A stretch of DNA of 64,000 bases, from contig NZ_JABKKF010000002.1 in assembly GCF_013166605.1 (NCBI RefSeq), positions 124,001 through 188,000 of the forward strand. Direction: 5' to 3'. The notes beneath the pieces are model-generated. The model searched no databases, had not been told where the DNA came from, and saw only the letters and a list, made by a program, of their open reading frames with translations. How positions within the stretch are numbered: position 1 is the stretch's first letter; every line of letters begins with the position of its first letter. This DNA is from Xylanibacter muris (GTDB taxonomy: Bacteria; Bacteroidota; Bacteroidia; Bacteroidales; Bacteroidaceae). Position numbers and translations under genes: made by a program. Below, piece by piece: positions 37,069 through 45,943 of this stretch.

Positions 37069-38328
37069 ATGACGCAACTTATTATTGGTCTTCTTGTGAC
37101 AATGGTTTTTTCGGCATTCTTTTCAGGAATGGAGATAGCGTTTGTGTCAAGTAACAGACTGTTGGCAGAGGTAGACCGTGATAAAAACGGATTGTCACAG
37201 AAAGCGATATGTTTTTTCTACCGTCATCCCAATAACTTTGTGAGTACAATGCTTGTAGGAAACAATATAGCTTTGGTTATTTATGGAATATTGTTTGCAC
37301 AGATATTTGACGCCACGCTTTTTTATAGTCTCAACGACGGTGAACGTGTAGTTGCAGATACATTGTTATCTACAATAGTGGTGTTGTTTACCGGTGAGTT
37401 CCTTCCAAAAACGATATTCAAGAGCAATCCTAATACGCTGCTTACTTTCTTTGCTATTCCGGCATTGGTGTGCTATGTGACACTTTATCCTCTGGCACGT
37501 CTGTTTACGGCCATGTCGCGCGTTTTTCTGCAATTGATGGGAATGAAGATACCTGATGGACAGTCTGACAAAGGATTTACAAAGGTTGATCTTGATCACC
37601 TTGTCCAGACAAGTATCGACAGTGCGAGGGACGATGATGAGATAAAAGATGAAGTGAAGATATTCCACAATGCACTTGACTTTTCGGATACAAAAGTCCG
37701 CGACTGTATGGTGCCGCGTACGGAGGTCGTGGCTGTGGATATAGATGAATGTTCGGTTGACGATTTGAAAAGCCGTTTTATAGAAACAGGCTTTTCAAAG
37801 ATACTTGTCTATAGGGATGATATCGACCATATAATAGGCTATATACATTCTTCCGAGATGTTTCGTGACGCTTCAGGATGGAAAAAGCATATACGTACAC
37901 TGTCATACGTGCCGGAAACGATGGCTGCAAGAAAGCTTATGCAGATATTCATGCAGCAGAAGAAATCTATCAGCGTCGTTGTCGATGAGTTTGGCGGAAC
38001 CAGTGGCGTGGTCACGATGGAAGACCTCGTTGAGGACATATTCGGAGATATAGAAGACGAACATGACAACAGCAATTATGTTGCCAGAAAGACAGATGAC
38101 GGTGACTATATGCTTTCGGCACGTCTGGAGATAGAAAAAGTGAACGGGATGTTTGATCTTGATTTGCCCGAGAGTGACGGCTATATGACCGTGGGCGGAC
38201 TTATTCTTCATGAGTATCAGAGTTTTCCTAAACTTAATGAAATCGTGAAGATAGGTCAGTTTGAGTTTAAGATTATTAAAAGTTCCATGACTAAAATAGA
38301 GTTAGTGAGATTAAAAGTGAACAAATAA
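37069..38328 (+). CDS. CNNM/HlyC-CorC family membrane protein (GldE-like)
   Basis: A 419-residue inner-membrane protein. The N-terminal DUF21/CNNM domain (about residues 1-190) has four hydrophobic segments with FSGMEIAFVSSNRLLAE and ATLFYSLNDGERVVAD. A CBS pair (residues about 200-330, VRDCMVPRTEVVAVDIDE, VVDEFGGTSGVVTMEDLVEDIFG) and a CorC_HlyC domain (DYMLSARLEIEKVN to LVRLKVNK) follow. Relatives include Mg/Co efflux proteins and the gliding-associated GldE. The operon context with lptC and PpiD favours an envelope role, but the function is not settled. Confidence 0.88.
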   Translation: MTQLIIGLLVTMVFSAFFSGMEIAFVSSNRLLAEVDRDKNGLSQKAICFFYRHPNNFVSTMLVGNNIALVIYGILFAQIFDATLFYSLNDGERVVADTLLSTIVVLFTGEFLPKTIFKSNPNTLLTFFAIPALVCYVTLYPLARLFTAMSRVFLQLMGMKIPDGQSDKGFTKVDLDHLVQTSIDSARDDDEIKDEVKIFHNALDFSDTKVRDCMVPRTEVVAVDIDECSVDDLKSRFIETGFSKILVYRDDIDHIIGYIHSSEMFRDASGWKKHIRTLSYVPETMAARKLMQIFMQQKKSISVVVDEFGGTSGVVTMEDLVEDIFGDIEDEHDNSNYVARKTDDGDYMLSARLEIEKVNGMFDLDLPESDGYMTVGGLILHEYQSFPKLNEIVKIGQFEFKIIKSSMTKIELVRLKVNK

Positions 38329-38372
38329 CACACTTTTTTAAACAAACATACTGTAATTTGGTATAAAATTAG

Positions 38373-38380
38373 TAATTTTG
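38373..38380 (+). promoter_or_regulatory. -7 element upstream of the PpiD-like gene
   Basis: TAATTTTG 57 bases before the ATG. A TTTG occurs only 12 nt upstream, too close for a standard -33. An internal promoter of the operon is possible. Confidence 0.45.
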
Positions 38381-38437
38381 TGTGCTAAAAATAATCCGAA
38401 ATAAAATAATTAAAAGAATAAAAACAACTAAAAAGCA

Positions 38438-40579
38438 ATGGCAGTATTAGGTTCAATTAGAAAAAGAGGCGTTATTCTGGTTGTAATAATCGGTTTGGGT
38501 CTCTTTGCATTCATTGCCGAAGAGCTGTTCCGTTCTTGTGATGCGCAAAGCAACGAGAGACGTCAGCAGGTCGGTGAGGTGTTAGGTAAAAAAATCTCTG
38601 TACAGGATTTTCAGAAACTTGTTGACGAGTATCAGGAAGTGATTAAAATTACTCAAGGACGTGACAATCTTACGGAGAATGAGCTTAACCGTCTGAAAGA
38701 CGAGGTTTGGAATACCTATGTCAACAATCAGATTCTTAATTCTGAAGCGAAGAAACTCGGTATTACCGTTACAGATGCCGAACTTCAGGACGTTTTGAGA
38801 GAAGGGACAAATCCGATGCTTATGCAGTCTCCGTTTGTAAATCAGCAGACAGGACGTTTCGATGCTTCAATGCTCACAAAATTCCTTGATGACTACAAAA
38901 AGTTGAATGCGGCTCAGAATCCTCAGATGGCCGAGCAGTATCAGGTTTTATATAACTATTGGAATTTTATTGAGAAAACACTTCGTCAGCAGATTCTTAC
39001 AGAGAAATACCAAAGACTGCTTGCCGGGTGTCTGATTTCAAATCCTGTTTCTGCAAAGATGGCTTTTGATGACAATAACGTTGAGAACAATATCCAGCTT
39101 GCATCAGTGGCATATTCTTCGATCAACGACAAGGATGTGACTGTTTCCGATGCGGATTTGAAGGCAAAGTATAATGAGAACAAAGATAAGTACAAACAGT
39201 ACTTTGAGACACGTGACATAAAGTATGTGGATTTCCAGGTTCTTCCTTCTGTTGTCGACCGTCAGGCTCTTATGCAGACTATGAAAGAGGCTTATGACGC
39301 ACTTCAGTCCGGCAACACACCGGCTGATGTTGTGAAGAAAGCACAGTCTCAGGTTCCATATACTGGTATCGCAGTAACAAAGAAAGCTCTTCCGCGCGAT
39401 ATCATGGCAAAGATAGATTCCTTGGCTGTCGGTGAGACAACAGCTCCGTTTGAGACACGTCTTGACAATACAATGAATGTTATAAAGCTGATTTCAAAGG
39501 CAGAACTTCCCGATTCAGTGGAATATAGGATGATTCAGGTTGGAGGTGCTACTGCCGATGAGGCTCATAAGCGCGCTGACAGTATCTATGCGGCACTTTC
39601 TGCAGGTGCGGAGTTTGAGGCTCTCGCAAAGAAATATGGTCAGGAGGGCTCAAAGCAGTGGATTACATCTGCAATGTATGAAAACAGTTCAAGTGTTGAT
39701 GCGGATACAAAGGCATATCTTGAGGCTCTTAACACACTCGGTGCTAACGAGATGAAGAATATTTCATTTGCCCAGGGTAATATAATTCTTCAGGTTACAG
39801 CCCGCAAGGCTATGGTTACAAAATATGTTGCGGCAATAGTAAAACATACCATTGATTTCTCAAAAGAGACATATTCTGCTGCTTATAACAAGTTCAGTCA
39901 ATATGTGAGCGAGAGCCAGACACTTGAGGCCTTGGAGAAGAATGCGGCCAAATACGGCTTTAAGGTGCAGGAGAGAAAAGATGTGTTTAACTCTGAGCAT
40001 AATGTGGCTGGTGTGCGCAGTACGCGTGATGCAATGAAATGGATATTCGATTCAAAAGCCGGTGAAATTTCACCTCTTTATGAGTGTGGTGATAATGACC
40101 ATCTTATGGTTGTGGCTCTTACAAAGGTTCATCCTGTAGGCTATCGTGATATGGACGATGTAAAAGATTTGCTTAAGGCTGAAGTTATGACAGATAAGAA
40201 GTTTGAGCAGATTAAGAGTAAGCTTGCCGGTGTATCAAATGTAGCAGGTGCTAAGGGCAAGGGCGCTGTTGTTTCGGATGTGAACCTGATAACATTCAAT
40301 GCTCCGGTGTTTGTTTCTGCTACAGGTTCAAGTGAACCTGCTCTCAGTGGTGCTGTTGCCGGCACAAAGCAGGGCCAGTTCTGCAATCGTGTAATAAAGG
40401 GTAACGGTGGTGCATATATGTTCCAGGTTGTGAAGAAAGCTCAGCGTTCAGGTGTTAAGTTTGATGTCAAGGCCATGGAAGGGCAGCTTCAGCAGCAGGC
40501 TTTACAGGCTGCAAGCCGTTTCATGCAGGAGCTTTATTTGAAAGCAGACGTTGTTGATAACCGTTATCTGTTCTTCTGA
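38438..40579 (+). CDS. PpiD/SurA-type peptidyl-prolyl isomerase, periplasmic chaperone
   Basis: A 713-residue protein anchored by one N-terminal membrane segment (GVILVVIIGLGLFAFIAEELF). The SurA_N_3-type chaperone domain follows (VLGKKISVQDFQKLVDEYQ, LKDEVWNTYVNNQILNSEAKKLGITVTDAEL). Parvulin-like PPIase domains lie around residues 340-460 and 560 onward (YRMIQVGG, ALSAGAEFEALAKKYGQEGSKQW). It should assist folding of outer-membrane and secreted proteins after Sec export. Length is typical for Bacteroidota PpiD-like proteins. It is the last gene of the coaX operon and is followed by a terminator. Confidence 0.9.
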   Translation: MAVLGSIRKRGVILVVIIGLGLFAFIAEELFRSCDAQSNERRQQVGEVLGKKISVQDFQKLVDEYQEVIKITQGRDNLTENELNRLKDEVWNTYVNNQILNSEAKKLGITVTDAELQDVLREGTNPMLMQSPFVNQQTGRFDASMLTKFLDDYKKLNAAQNPQMAEQYQVLYNYWNFIEKTLRQQILTEKYQRLLAGCLISNPVSAKMAFDDNNVENNIQLASVAYSSINDKDVTVSDADLKAKYNENKDKYKQYFETRDIKYVDFQVLPSVVDRQALMQTMKEAYDALQSGNTPADVVKKAQSQVPYTGIAVTKKALPRDIMAKIDSLAVGETTAPFETRLDNTMNVIKLISKAELPDSVEYRMIQVGGATADEAHKRADSIYAALSAGAEFEALAKKYGQEGSKQWITSAMYENSSSVDADTKAYLEALNTLGANEMKNISFAQGNIILQVTARKAMVTKYVAAIVKHTIDFSKETYSAAYNKFSQYVSESQTLEALEKNAAKYGFKVQERKDVFNSEHNVAGVRSTRDAMKWIFDSKAGEISPLYECGDNDHLMVVALTKVHPVGYRDMDDVKDLLKAEVMTDKKFEQIKSKLAGVSNVAGAKGKGAVVSDVNLITFNAPVFVSATGSSEPALSGAVAGTKQGQFCNRVIKGNGGAYMFQVVKKAQRSGVKFDVKAMEGQLQQQALQAASRFMQELYLKADVVDNRYLFF

Positions 40580-40604
40580 TAAAAAGATAATAATAAATAG
40601 TTTT

Positions 40605-40651
40605 AGAAGCAGAGTCGTAAATATAAATATTACGGCTCTGCTTCTTTTTTG
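40605..40651 (+). terminator. Terminator after the PpiD-like gene
   Basis: A 16-bp stem (40605-40620 with 40630-40645) containing one G-U pair, followed by TTTTTG. Confidence 0.8.
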
Positions 40652-40829
40652 ATAAAGTTTTTCTGTTTGTAATTATATATTAGAGTTTATTCATGTGGGG
40701 GCGTGTGTCATGTGCTGAAGGCCGCCCTAAGCAGGGACTCATCTTCGGCACATTCCAAACGGAAAACCGCCACTTCAACGAATAATAGCACATATTGTCC
40801 ACATCGAAGATTCGGAATATTCCATATAT

Positions 40830-41262
40830 CTTTCCTTTCTATCCCATTTGGGGAGTTGGAGGGGCTCTTTCTCCAGGAGTTGGAGGAGCTTCTTCATTCG
40901 CACATGTAGGGACGTGCCTTCGGCACGTGTCAGTTGTAAAACATTCTCCAATGGATAACCTCTAATATACCTTATATATATGTTGTTTTCTGCATACTTG
41001 TGTATAATAAATCCTGGGTTGTAGTCGTCTACCGTTTGACACATGCCAAAGGCATGTCCCTACTTTGGGCAGGATCCTGCATACCCACCTGATGCTTTCA
41101 CATTCCCTTCCTTTCCCCATTAAATAGCTTTTATTATGAAGATATTAAAGACTTCGGGGAGTGGAAGGGGTTTCTTCTCTTTCCCCAGGAGTCGGAGGGG
41201 CTCTTTCTCCAGGAGTTGGAAGAGCTCCTTCTCCAAGAGTTGAAGGGGCTCCTTCCCTGTCC
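40830..41262 (+). repeat. Dispersed intergenic repeat, copy A, with 24-bp tandem units
   Basis: The 980-base gap between convergent genes (40580-41562) holds no credible gene. It contains copy A of a repeat also present at 57018-57262 and, inverted, at 62527-62790. Shared parts are an ACGTGCC-TTC-GGCACGT hairpin (40912-40928), a CTCCAATGGATAA box, an ATATACCTTATATATATG stretch, GTGTATAATAAATCC, an ACATGCC-AAA-GGCATGT hairpin (from 41040) and CACATTCCCTTCC. Flanking it are 24-bp units: three at 41179, 41203 and 41227 and about two before 40890, each with a CCAGGAGTTGGAGG-type core. Confidence 0.85.
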
Positions 41263-41421
41263 GTAGATGAAGATCTAATGGTTTTATTTTGTTTTTGTAT
41301 TGTTCAATATTTGCAGGTGGCTGAAGATATGCATATTGCATATCCGTAAGCTTTATCCACACTGGTTTTCTGTTGTTTCGGGTGAGCCCCGGTATTGTTT
41401 AATGTCATCCGGTGTATTAAT

Positions 41422-41466
41422 ACAAAGAGAGGTTGTGTCAACGTTTAACACAACCTCTCTCTTTGT
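41422..41466 (-). terminator. Terminator of the T9SS adhesin-like gene
   Basis: An ACAAAGAGAGGTTGTGT arm pairs with ACACAACCTCTCTCTTTGT, leaving a 2-nt bulge. It lies about 100 bases past the stop of the minus-strand gene. Confidence 0.65.
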
Positions 41467-41562
41467 AATTATGCTTAAGTATTGAATATCCTCTTTGCTT
41501 TCATGTTGGTCTTATACAGACCTTTTAAGGTTTTGGATGTTCAAACTATAGCTTCTCGTTTC

Positions 41563-44500
41563 TTATTTCACTACTGTCTTTACAACATTCTTGCCTACCT
41601 TGACGATATATACTCCGTTTTCTACCCGGATGTTTGTCACTGTAGCACCTTCAGCGTTGTAGACCGTCTTTCCATCCATCGTGTGTACGCTTACATTTTC
41701 GCCTTCAGCATTTGTAACGGTGATGGTCTGTTTACTTACAGATATATTTGCTGCATTTGCTGCAATGCCGTTGATGCCGTTGGCCACGGATACTGTGATT
41801 ATGTCCGATATCTTTGATTCACCCTTGTCGTAAACGACTGTCACAGCATACTGGTGTTCGCCTTCCGTTACGTCTGTATCGTTGTATTTGGCCTCTTCCA
41901 CTGGATTTGCGTTGAGCTTGACACCGTCGCGGTAGATGTTGTAGCCTACAATAGCCAGATCGGTCGGTACAGACGATGTCTCGTATGTCACATCGTCTAT
42001 CATAAGCATGAAGCTGGATACTGCGCATGAGCGTATTGCGAAGTACTTGGCACCTGCTGGCAATTCTGCCGTATATTCAGTCCATTCTGCCGGAACAACT
42101 TCTGCTGTCTTTACAGAGATGAAGTCGGCTGTGTTTGTACTGCCTGTAGAATAGAGTATTTCTATTTTCTCAGGATACTGGCTGGAATAACTGCGTGCAT
42201 AGAATGATATTGTCTGTGCGTTGCCGCAGAGTGCCGGTGAGATGGCCCAGTCGTCGGTCTGGCCGTCGTCATAGCGGAACATTGCCGCGAGATATTTGTT
42301 GCCTGAGTGAGAGGCATATGTCTGGTTCCATGTTTCAGCATCGGTTATGTCGTGTACCCAGAATGACTGTTTAGACTGTATACAAGGTTTGCCGTCGATG
42401 TTGAAGTCCAAGTTTTGGAATCCGCCTACTGGACTTTGGTCCACGTCAACGAATGTCCATTCGCCTGCATTTGTAGTGAAGCCTTCATAGCTTTCGAAGT
42501 CATCGGTCACTGTCATAGGAGTGGCGGCGCTCATGTCTGGTTCGTTCCATGTAAGACTGACAGCATTGTCTGTCTGCTTGCCGGTAAGGCCTGTAGCGAC
42601 AGGATAGTTGTTGGTCTTGATGACAGTCTTGACTGTGGTTGTGGTGTTGTTGCTTTGGTCGTTGTCATCGGCAAATTCTACAACAGCCTTCCATATCAGT
42701 TCAGAAGGAGTCATTGCGTTGGTAGTCTCTGTGAATGCGAATGTCGTCTTGGCGTTGGATGCAAGGGCTGTTCCCGGAAGCGACTGAACCTTTGTGTCGT
42801 TGCGATACAGGTCTACGGTGTATGCACCGGCCTCGGCAGTTTTAACACCCTGGTTTTCAACAGTGACAGTTATGTTCACATCCTCACCGGCAGAAACTCT
42901 TGATGTTGCGGTGATGCTTTCTGCTACGAGGTTATTGTCAACCATGTTGTAGACACGTATGTTGTCAATGAATGCGTTGCCTGCTGCAGAGAAAGTACCT
43001 TCGATAATCACGCGTACCCAGTCTTCATTGGTAAATTCAACCAAAGATATTACTGCCTTGGCGTAGTCTGTACCTGCAGTGAGAGTGGCAATTTCTTTCT
43101 CGCCCTTAGGAGTAATGACAGAAACTGTCATAGGAACGGAAATGTCTGCAGAATAGTCGAATGTGAGTGTTGGATTGACTGTGCCGGCAAGAGCAATCTT
43201 ACCTGACTGCAGGTTGATCCAGCCCTTAGTCTCGGCTACCATCTGGAAGCAGTTTCCGTCACCGTCAGATGCATTCTCTCCAAGGTACATTCCTCCTTCA
43301 AGCTGGTCATTTTGGCTGTCGTTTGCAAATCCCCACCAATAAGAGAGGCTGCCGGTTGCTATGGATTCGAATAATGGCAGCTGGTACGGAGCACCTGTAA
43401 CGATGGCCGTGTATACATCGTCAGACTTACCGGTCGTGTTTTCTGCCGTAACGGCAAAGTATTTGAAACTGTGTTCACCGCTATTAGTGTCGTATGCGAT
43501 GTTGGCGGAAGTTTCTGTCAAACCGGTTGCATAAGGATTTTCATAATCTGTCATTGGGATAGTCATACCCCAGAACTCAATAAACTCTACAGGGTAGATG
43601 TTGTATTTGAAGTCAGCCGGATTGACGATGTACCCCTCGGCACCTCCGGTAGGAGCTTCCCATGCAAGTGCGACGGAACCGCTCTTATCGGCAATTGTTA
43701 TATTGTTTACAATGTCCGGTTTGTCATATCCGATGTAAGTTTTCATTGTGGTAGGTTCACTTGCGTTGTTGCCGTAAGAAGTTGTTACGGAATACGTATA
43801 GTAACCAGCCTTAGGTACATTGTCATCGTTGATTTCAACGCTGGCACCGGCAGCCTTTGTTTCCGAGTATATTTCCTGGCCTTCGCGCTTAACCACAACG
43901 TTGAGTTCCTCTGTGATGTTTGTGCCGCTGACAGTCTGGGTAGGAACCGTAAATGTGACAGTAGCCTTGTTGGCACCCTGTGCATCGGCAACAACATTGA
44001 GATTGTCGACGTTGGCTGGAGCCTGCGGGTTTAGTTCCTCGATAGAGAAGTTGTCCACATATAGGTAGAAAACATCTTTTTGGGAGATGGCATGAACAGC
44101 TATATAATATGTTCCGTCTTCCTCTACAGTAAATTTATTGTTGCTGATAGTGATGAATTCCTTGGTAGCCACATCTTTAGCAGCTATTACGGGAATAGTG
44201 AGCTGTGAAGCTTTTGCTTCCTTGCCTGCCACAACTTCCATACGTTCAATGTAGGTTTCACTGTAAGAAGCGGCATCGACAGATATCTTATATGACTTAC
44301 CGGCTTTCAACTCCACACCGGGGAATACGATATAGTCGTCAGCGTTGTTTGAGGTGCTGTAACGGTAGCGTGCGGTCATGCTGCCTGTTGCAGTATGCTT
44401 TTCGAACGTGAACGTGCTCTTGTCGTTGTTGGCGTCATAAATGGCTGCTTGTGCCTGCTCTTCTTCTGTATCGAATGTGTTATAGTAGGGAAGTGTTGCC

Positions 44501-45867
44501 GTGAGATCAGTGATTGTAGGCTCTGTGATGACACGTTCCTCTACGCTTATGACAACATCTGCAAACCATCTGAGATAATATATTTCGTCTGCAGAGGCAT
44601 TTATGAGCACATCGTCTGCAAAAGTGATGGTCTTGGCCTGGGCATCGTATGTGGCCGTTGCGTCCTTGAATGAAGCGTCATTAGGATTGACACCGACAAA
44701 CCAGCAGTCGTAGCCACCATACTTGCCTACGTACTGGAATTTGCCGAACTTAATGGTTGAACCCTCCATTGTACCTTTTATCCATGCAGTCGGGAGATCA
44801 GCAGAAAGTCCCTGAACATAAACTTCATTGCCGAAGATGGATACATTCACCTTCTGGTTGTTGATCGGAGTTTCTGAGGTTGATGACATGGAAATACAAT
44901 TCATGTACCATCCAGTGTATTCCGCACCGGTAGGCAGGGTTATGAGGTCTGTAGAAGGAGCGACATAATCCGGATCGTATGTCAGGACAGTCTCCGCATC
45001 ACCATAGCCTGAGCCGCTATTGTCGTCGTCCCAAAACACGCCCATATAATATGCGTCAGAAATAAGGTCGAATGCGGCAGTGCCTTCAAGAGTCAGTACA
45101 TTCCCGTTTACGGTGAATGTGAATGCGTCAGCCTTGTCGTCAGCCGCTTGTATCTTACCTGCTGCTGTGACAACTCCCCAGCGGAGACTGGTTGTTGCTT
45201 GGTACTCGGCTTCGTAATCCAACGGCTGGCGGCAGGGAACGGTGATGGTGTTGCCGTTCTTTGTACCTTTTACCCATGTTCCTGTTTTGTAGCGGGTGAC
45301 AGGGTCTTTGATATAAACATTGTTGCCGTCTTCAACGATAGTAACCACTCCTGACTGTGTCGTTTTGTTCATTTGTTGGTTTTTAAGGTAATAGGCAGCT
45401 CCGGTTGTTGCACGCTGATAAAACTTAGGCTCCACGCCTGTAACATTGGTTATGATACCGTTGGCGTCGGTTGTCACCGTCACGTTGCCCTCCTGAACGG
45501 TGGTCTTTCGTGCGTTAGACTTGTAGGGTTTGTTGGAAAGCAACGATCTGTAACCTCCGGGCAGCAGCCCCTTGATGACAGTTTCCCCCCCCCTTTTTTC
45601 TTCTTTGATGCTGTTGAACAAGCCTCTGTTTACGGAAGCTTTGCGCAGCATGGAGTAAGACGTTTCTTTCTCGACCGCGGCCTTTTCCGCCATTGCGGCC
45701 TGCGTTTCTTTTGCTTGTTTCGCTTTCTTTGTCAGGGTCTCAACATTGGCAACCCGCTCCAGTCTGTTTGAGGCGGTGCTCTTTTTTGCCAAAGGAGCCT
45801 GTGCGAATGTCAGCGATGCAGCCATCGCGATAATCGCAATAGTAAACAATCTTTTCATTCTGTTCAA
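41563..45867 (-). CDS. Large T9SS-exported adhesin-like protein (choice-of-anchor / Fn3-like)
   Basis: A 1434-residue secreted protein. A signal peptide (MKRLFTIAIIAMAASLTFAQ, counted from the second Met) precedes a Lys/Ala/Glu-rich helical stretch. Several beta modules follow: N-terminal repeats around residues 150-450, jelly-roll choice-of-anchor modules (ATLPYYNTFDTEEEQAQA..., and SYWWGFANDSQNDQLEGG...), Fn3-like modules, a CARDB-like module (ESITATSRVSAGEDVNITVTVENQG) and another choice-of-anchor J module near residue 1210. The C-terminus (TVTNAEGENVSVHTMDGKTVYN to KNVVKTVVK) is a T9SS type A signal. Codons 90-94 contain A6G9 on the coding strand. It follows the M6 protease by 76 bases and may share its transcript. 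The ligand is unknown. Confidence 0.87.
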   Translation of the reverse strand: MNRMKRLFTIAIIAMAASLTFAQAPLAKKSTASNRLERVANVETLTKKAKQAKETQAAMAEKAAVEKETSYSMLRKASVNRGLFNSIKEEKRGGETVIKGLLPGGYRSLLSNKPYKSNARKTTVQEGNVTVTTDANGIITNVTGVEPKFYQRATTGAAYYLKNQQMNKTTQSGVVTIVEDGNNVYIKDPVTRYKTGTWVKGTKNGNTITVPCRQPLDYEAEYQATTSLRWGVVTAAGKIQAADDKADAFTFTVNGNVLTLEGTAAFDLISDAYYMGVFWDDDNSGSGYGDAETVLTYDPDYVAPSTDLITLPTGAEYTGWYMNCISMSSTSETPINNQKVNVSIFGNEVYVQGLSADLPTAWIKGTMEGSTIKFGKFQYVGKYGGYDCWFVGVNPNDASFKDATATYDAQAKTITFADDVLINASADEIYYLRWFADVVISVEERVITEPTITDLTATLPYYNTFDTEEEQAQAAIYDANNDKSTFTFEKHTATGSMTARYRYSTSNNADDYIVFPGVELKAGKSYKISVDAASYSETYIERMEVVAGKEAKASQLTIPVIAAKDVATKEFITISNNKFTVEEDGTYYIAVHAISQKDVFYLYVDNFSIEELNPQAPANVDNLNVVADAQGANKATVTFTVPTQTVSGTNITEELNVVVKREGQEIYSETKAAGASVEINDDNVPKAGYYTYSVTTSYGNNASEPTTMKTYIGYDKPDIVNNITIADKSGSVALAWEAPTGGAEGYIVNPADFKYNIYPVEFIEFWGMTIPMTDYENPYATGLTETSANIAYDTNSGEHSFKYFAVTAENTTGKSDDVYTAIVTGAPYQLPLFESIATGSLSYWWGFANDSQNDQLEGGMYLGENASDGDGNCFQMVAETKGWINLQSGKIALAGTVNPTLTFDYSADISVPMTVSVITPKGEKEIATLTAGTDYAKAVISLVEFTNEDWVRVIIEGTFSAAGNAFIDNIRVYNMVDNNLVAESITATSRVSAGEDVNITVTVENQGVKTAEAGAYTVDLYRNDTKVQSLPGTALASNAKTTFAFTETTNAMTPSELIWKAVVEFADDNDQSNNTTTTVKTVIKTNNYPVATGLTGKQTDNAVSLTWNEPDMSAATPMTVTDDFESYEGFTTNAGEWTFVDVDQSPVGGFQNLDFNIDGKPCIQSKQSFWVHDITDAETWNQTYASHSGNKYLAAMFRYDDGQTDDWAISPALCGNAQTISFYARSYSSQYPEKIEILYSTGSTNTADFISVKTAEVVPAEWTEYTAELPAGAKYFAIRSCAVSSFMLMIDDVTYETSSVPTDLAIVGYNIYRDGVKLNANPVEEAKYNDTDVTEGEHQYAVTVVYDKGESKISDIITVSVANGINGIAANAANISVSKQTITVTNAEGENVSVHTMDGKTVYNAEGATVTNIRVENGVYIVKVGKNVVKTVVK
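45585..45599 (-). repeat. Homopolymer tract A6G9 inside a coding sequence
   Basis: The plus strand reads C9 (45585-45593) then T6 (45594-45599); in coding sense this is A6G9 at codons for Lys-Arg-Gly-Gly (residues 91-94) of the adhesin-like protein. A change of one G would shift the frame and truncate the protein after about 90 residues. Confidence 0.9.
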
Positions 45868-45943
45868 TTTTGGGGATTATTTTGTTTTCTCACTTCACCG
45901 GAAGAAATCCCCTTTTATTCCGGTAAAAAGTGTCAGAGGCTGT

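Noticed and set aside
40775..41362. Two small minus-strand frames with LLEKEPLQ-like repeats
   Set aside because: They arise from the 24-bp tandem units of the dispersed repeat; no promoter and no conserved flanks. Kept only as a low-interest finding.
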